Source: Acidobacteriaceae bacterium
GTDB taxonomy: Bacteria > Acidobacteriota > Terriglobia > Terriglobales > Acidobacteriaceae
Direction: 5' to 3'
NCBI GenBank assembly: GCA_030039035.1
Contig: JASHQQ010000144.1
Coordinates: forward strand, 1 to 45,636
Length of the DNA stretch: 45,636 nucleotides
Positions 42,945 through 45,636 of the stretch are shown here, one piece after another (position 1 is the stretch's first letter; each line of letters begins with the position of its first letter). The translations under genes and the position numbers were made by a program. The notes under the pieces are model-generated. The model was not told where the DNA came from. It ran no database searches and was given only the letters and a program-made list of their open reading frames with translations.

Positions 42945-44302
42945 CTTTTGAAGAACTCCCCGTGCCCCCCGTTCGCCCACGGATCGTAATGCGCGGCGAA
43001 GTTGGCGCGCGTCTTCACCGAGGGATGGTTGTAGAGCCAGAATTCGATGAAGGGGCTGGGATTCGGATCTTCGAGCCAGGCTTCTCCGAGCGCGTTGAAA
43101 GCGGCGATGGCGGTTTTCTGCGGATCGGGAACGAGGCCGTGAATGGCCTCCTGGCCGTAAACATCGGCCTGGTGCTCGAAATGGCGGCTGAAAGCGTTGC
43201 TTGCCGGCTGCAGCACAAACCCCGCAACGCTCACGGCGAAGATGAGAACGACGAATCCGGCGCGGCTGGCCAAAGGTGAGCCCTCCGGCAAGCGCCAGCG
43301 CGGGCCGAAGCGCCGCGCCAGCCAGTCCGCAAAGCCCGCGCAGGCCCAATAGACGAAGAAAAGCGCGACGGCATAGCCGGCCAGCATCTTGGGAATGTGG
43401 TGAAGAACATAGTGGCCGCTCTCGTGGCCAAAGACGAATTGTATTTCGTCGTCGGGGATGCGGCCCACGGTCGTATCCCAGACCACAATGCGCTTGGTGG
43501 CGCCGATGCCGCTCACATAGGCGTTGAGCCCGGTGGTCTTCAGGCTCGCCTTCATCAGGTACATGCGATCGGGCGGAATCTGCGTGCCGGTGCGGACAAC
43601 CACTTCTTCCAGTTTGGCGACGAGCGCCGGATCGTGCCGGCTGAGAGGCTCATATTTGTTGAAAAGCGGCTCAATCAGCGGCTCGACAAAAATGGAAAGG
43701 ACCAGCAGCGGCAGCGTCACGATCCACGCGCCCAGCCAGTAGCGGCGCGGCCAGCGGCGGACGATCCGGTTGAAAAGCAGCAGCACCGGCGTGCCGATGG
43801 CCAGCGAGAGGCCAAGCGATTTTCCCTGGTCGGCGAGCCAGCTTCCCCAGCTTTGCACGCTGATTCCGTACACGCGGCTGAAGTGCTGGCCGATGACGTC
43901 CAGAGGCAGGTTGGCGAGAAAGAGGATGACGAGAAAGACGGCAAAAAACAAAAGTCCCTGCAGCCAGCGGCGGCTGAAGACGCGCCCGGCCCAGCGCTCG
44001 AGGCCCGCGGCCACGCACAAGGCGAGAAGAAGCCACAGCACCGCCAGGCCCCACAGCGAGCCGGCAATGTAGAGAATGTTGCGAATGCGGCTGAGAGCGA
44101 TAGCCTTGGCGAGCTTTTCCGGCGGCAGCGTGTACGCCGGCTGCGCCTGCGAAGAGGCCGATGGCGCGGCCGGCTGAGCCGCGGCCGGATTGGGCGCGGC
44201 CGCCGGGGGTTCATCCTGAGCCAGGGTGAAGCAGGGCGCGGCAACCATCGCGCCGGCGAGGGCCAGAGCCGGCAGGTGAAGCAGAACGCGGGGCAAAGTC
44301 AT
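42926..44302 (-). CDS. M48-family membrane metalloprotease (Ste24-like)
   Basis: About 458 residues from ATG 44302, which has AAGGA four bases upstream. A signal peptide (LPALALAGAMVAAPCFTLAQ) and an Ala/Pro-rich linker precede the CAAX-protease-like membrane region, with about five hydrophobic segments between residues 75 and 235. The zinc motif is FGHESGHYVLHH (HExxH), and a later glutamate/histidine-rich SRHFEHQADVYG gives the third ligand. It resembles Ste24/HtpX-type proteases that act on membrane or exported proteins. The C-terminal residues come from repeat DNA, so the tail has probably been extended or replaced. It diverges from the TldD-like gene across 99 bases. Confidence 0.92.
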   Translation of the reverse strand: MTLPRVLLHLPALALAGAMVAAPCFTLAQDEPPAAAPNPAAAQPAAPSASSQAQPAYTLPPEKLAKAIALSRIRNILYIAGSLWGLAVLWLLLALCVAAGLERWAGRVFSRRWLQGLLFFAVFLVILFLANLPLDVIGQHFSRVYGISVQSWGSWLADQGKSLGLSLAIGTPVLLLFNRIVRRWPRRYWLGAWIVTLPLLVLSIFVEPLIEPLFNKYEPLSRHDPALVAKLEEVVVRTGTQIPPDRMYLMKASLKTTGLNAYVSGIGATKRIVVWDTTVGRIPDDEIQFVFGHESGHYVLHHIPKMLAGYAVALFFVYWACAGFADWLARRFGPRWRLPEGSPLASRAGFVVLIFAVSVAGFVLQPASNAFSRHFEHQADVYGQEAIHGLVPDPQKTAIAAFNALGEAWLEDPNPSPFIEFWLYNHPSVKTRANFAAHYDPWANGGHGEFFKSQGRRD

Positions 44303-44401
44303 GGCTTCCTTCCCGTGCAACAATCTGAGACAATCGGAATACCAACCGGGATTTCACCGAGTCAAGCCGTGCATCAGCCATTTTTCCTCATTTCCGCGCC
44401 C

Positions 44402-45636
44402 ATGCGGAGCTTGTTCAGGCGTTTCGCTCATCGGTTCGTTCTTTTGCCGGGCATCCTCGCTGCCTTGCCCATGGTGGCCGCTACGCCGGCCCGGCCGTCT
44501 CCCTCGGCGCTGCTGGACGCGCTGACCGGCGAACTGGATCGCGCTTTCAACTCGCTGGGAAAGACGGCATCCGCGGGCTCTGACAAGCAGGTAGCGCCTT
44601 ACTTCCTGAGTTATTCGGTCAGCGACGTCGGCGCCGTGGCCATTCGCGCCGAATTCGGCGCGCTGGCCGACAGCTCGGCCGCCCATGAGCGTTTCGCGGA
44701 CGTTCAGATCCGGCTGGGAGATCCCCGGCTCGACAACACGCACGGCGCCCACCGCAATTCCGGCGTGCGCAGCTTCTCGCTGCCCCTGGGAGACGATGCC
44801 GATGCCATTCAACGGACGCTGTGGCTGGGCACCAACGCCGAATATGGCGCCGCGCTCGACAACTACCTGCGCGTGAAAACCGAGGCGCAGGTCCGCGCCA
44901 GGGAAGAGGACACTTCGCCCGACTTCAGCCGCGAGACGCCGCAGGTCTCCGTCGGCAAACCCGCGCCGCCCGTCGTGGTCGACCGCGCCGCCTGGGAGCA
45001 GCGCGTTCGCGATCTCTCGAAGATCTTTCGCGATTATCCCGATATCTTTCAGAACGTCGTGATGCTCACCGTGCAGAACGAGACGGACTACTTCGTCTCG
45101 TCGGAGGGCTCGCGCGTTGTCTCGCCGCATGTCGCCGCGCGCCTTGTCGCCTTCGCCGTGACCCGCGCCGACGACGGAATGGACCTGTTTCGCGCCCGGA
45201 CCTTCGAGGCGGAGACTATCGGCGGCCTGCCGCCGCTCACCGAAATGGAAGCGGCGATGCGCGAACTGGGCAAGAGCCTCGAGGAGCTGCGCAAGGCGCC
45301 CGTGACCGAGCCGTTCGATGGACCGGCGATTCTCTCCGGCCGCGCCGCCGCGGTCTTCTTCCACGAGGTGCTCGGGCACCGCCTCGAAGGCCAGCGCCAG
45401 CGCGGCGACGAGGAAGGCCAGACCTTCACCAAAGATCTGAACAAGGAAGTGCTGCCGTCCTTTCTTTCCGTCGCCGACGACCCCACGCGCACGAAATTCG
45501 GCAACACCTGGCTGAGCGGCAGTTACGACTACGACGACGAAGGCCAGAAGGCGCAGCGCGTGGACCTGATCGACGACGGTGTGCTCAAGACGTTTCTCAT
45601 GTCGCGGCTGCCCATCGCCAGCTTCGGCAATTCGAA
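44402..45636 (+). CDS. TldD/PmbA-family metalloprotease, partial (cut at window end)
   Basis: At least 411 codons from ATG 44402, open to the window edge. Residues 1-30 look like a signal peptide (arginine-rich start, then FVLLPGILAALPMVAA), unusual for cytoplasmic TldD but common for exported relatives. The zinc motif is HEVLGHRLEGQRQRGDEEGQ, with H321, E322 and H326 (HExxxH), as in TldD. The upstream half has the TldD N-terminal domain pattern (SSEGSRVVSPHVAARLVAFA). TldD and PmbA together degrade or mature peptides; this exported form probably acts in the periplasm. There is no clear Shine-Dalgarno; GTG 44369 is in frame as an alternative. Confidence 0.9.
   Translation, partial: MRSLFRRFAHRFVLLPGILAALPMVAATPARPSPSALLDALTGELDRAFNSLGKTASAGSDKQVAPYFLSYSVSDVGAVAIRAEFGALADSSAAHERFADVQIRLGDPRLDNTHGAHRNSGVRSFSLPLGDDADAIQRTLWLGTNAEYGAALDNYLRVKTEAQVRAREEDTSPDFSRETPQVSVGKPAPPVVVDRAAWEQRVRDLSKIFRDYPDIFQNVVMLTVQNETDYFVSSEGSRVVSPHVAARLVAFAVTRADDGMDLFRARTFEAETIGGLPPLTEMEAAMRELGKSLEELRKAPVTEPFDGPAILSGRAAAVFFHEVLGHRLEGQRQRGDEEGQTFTKDLNKEVLPSFLSVADDPTRTKFGNTWLSGSYDYDDEGQKAQRVDLIDDGVLKTFLMSRLPIASFGNS

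Overview
This is a GC-rich chromosomal window, most likely from an Acidobacteriota bacterium of the Terriglobia or a related class. The main evidence is four tandem permeases of the ADOP family (acidobacterial duplicated orphan permease). Supporting evidence is a large SBBP-repeat surface protein, twin-arginine GMC and sugar-isomerase proteins, abundant PAS kinases and GC-rich palindromic intergenic repeats. The assignment is an inference from gene content; there is no rRNA or tRNA gene in the window.

Layout, left to right. Positions 77-15987 (+) hold an export locus with its own control genes. It consists of four ADOP permeases, one MacB/LolD-type ATPase, a TolC-family outer membrane protein, an NtrC-type sigma-54 response regulator and a membrane histidine kinase. 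The last six genes are tightly packed, with gaps of 62 bp or less and two overlaps. The first two permeases are set off by 170-195 bp tracts of degenerate 7-bp repeats. Positions 16040-20757 (-) hold a four-gene operon: GMC oxidoreductase, its small Tat subunit, an APH-fold kinase and an enolase-like protein with two altered active-site residues. Positions 20920-23581 (-) hold a DUF4118/PAS histidine kinase and an isocitrate lyase/PEP mutase family enzyme. Positions 23648-29969 (+) hold an ABC-F protein, PEP carboxylase and a secreted metallo-beta-lactamase-fold protein.

Positions 30113-33238 (-) hold a REC-PAS response regulator followed by a three-PAS HWE/HisKA_2 kinase. Position 33559 (+) starts a Tat-exported sugar isomerase/epimerase-like protein behind a strong leader hairpin. 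Positions 34563-34985 (-) hold a decayed toxin-antitoxin pair with an intact antitoxin and a frameshifted, truncated PIN toxin. Positions 35050-38151 (-) hold the SBBP surface protein. Positions 38619-42192 (-) are the glycine cleavage genes gcvH-gcvPA-gcvPB, without gcvT. They are followed by a small muconolactone-isomerase-like protein, an M48 protease and, diverging, a TldD/PmbA-type protease cut by the window end.

The most unusual items are these. (1) Heptanucleotide repeat tracts fill five gene junctions, run in the direction of the downstream gene in four of them, and appear to supply Shine-Dalgarno sequences and one stop codon. (2) The GMC/kinase/enolase-like operon looks like an oxidise-phosphorylate-dehydrate route of unknown substrate. 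(3) The sigma-54 regulator appears to start at ATT. (4) ADOP permeases here sit beside an ATPase and outer-membrane partner although the family is named orphan. Family names are from motif recognition by eye; no database search was run.
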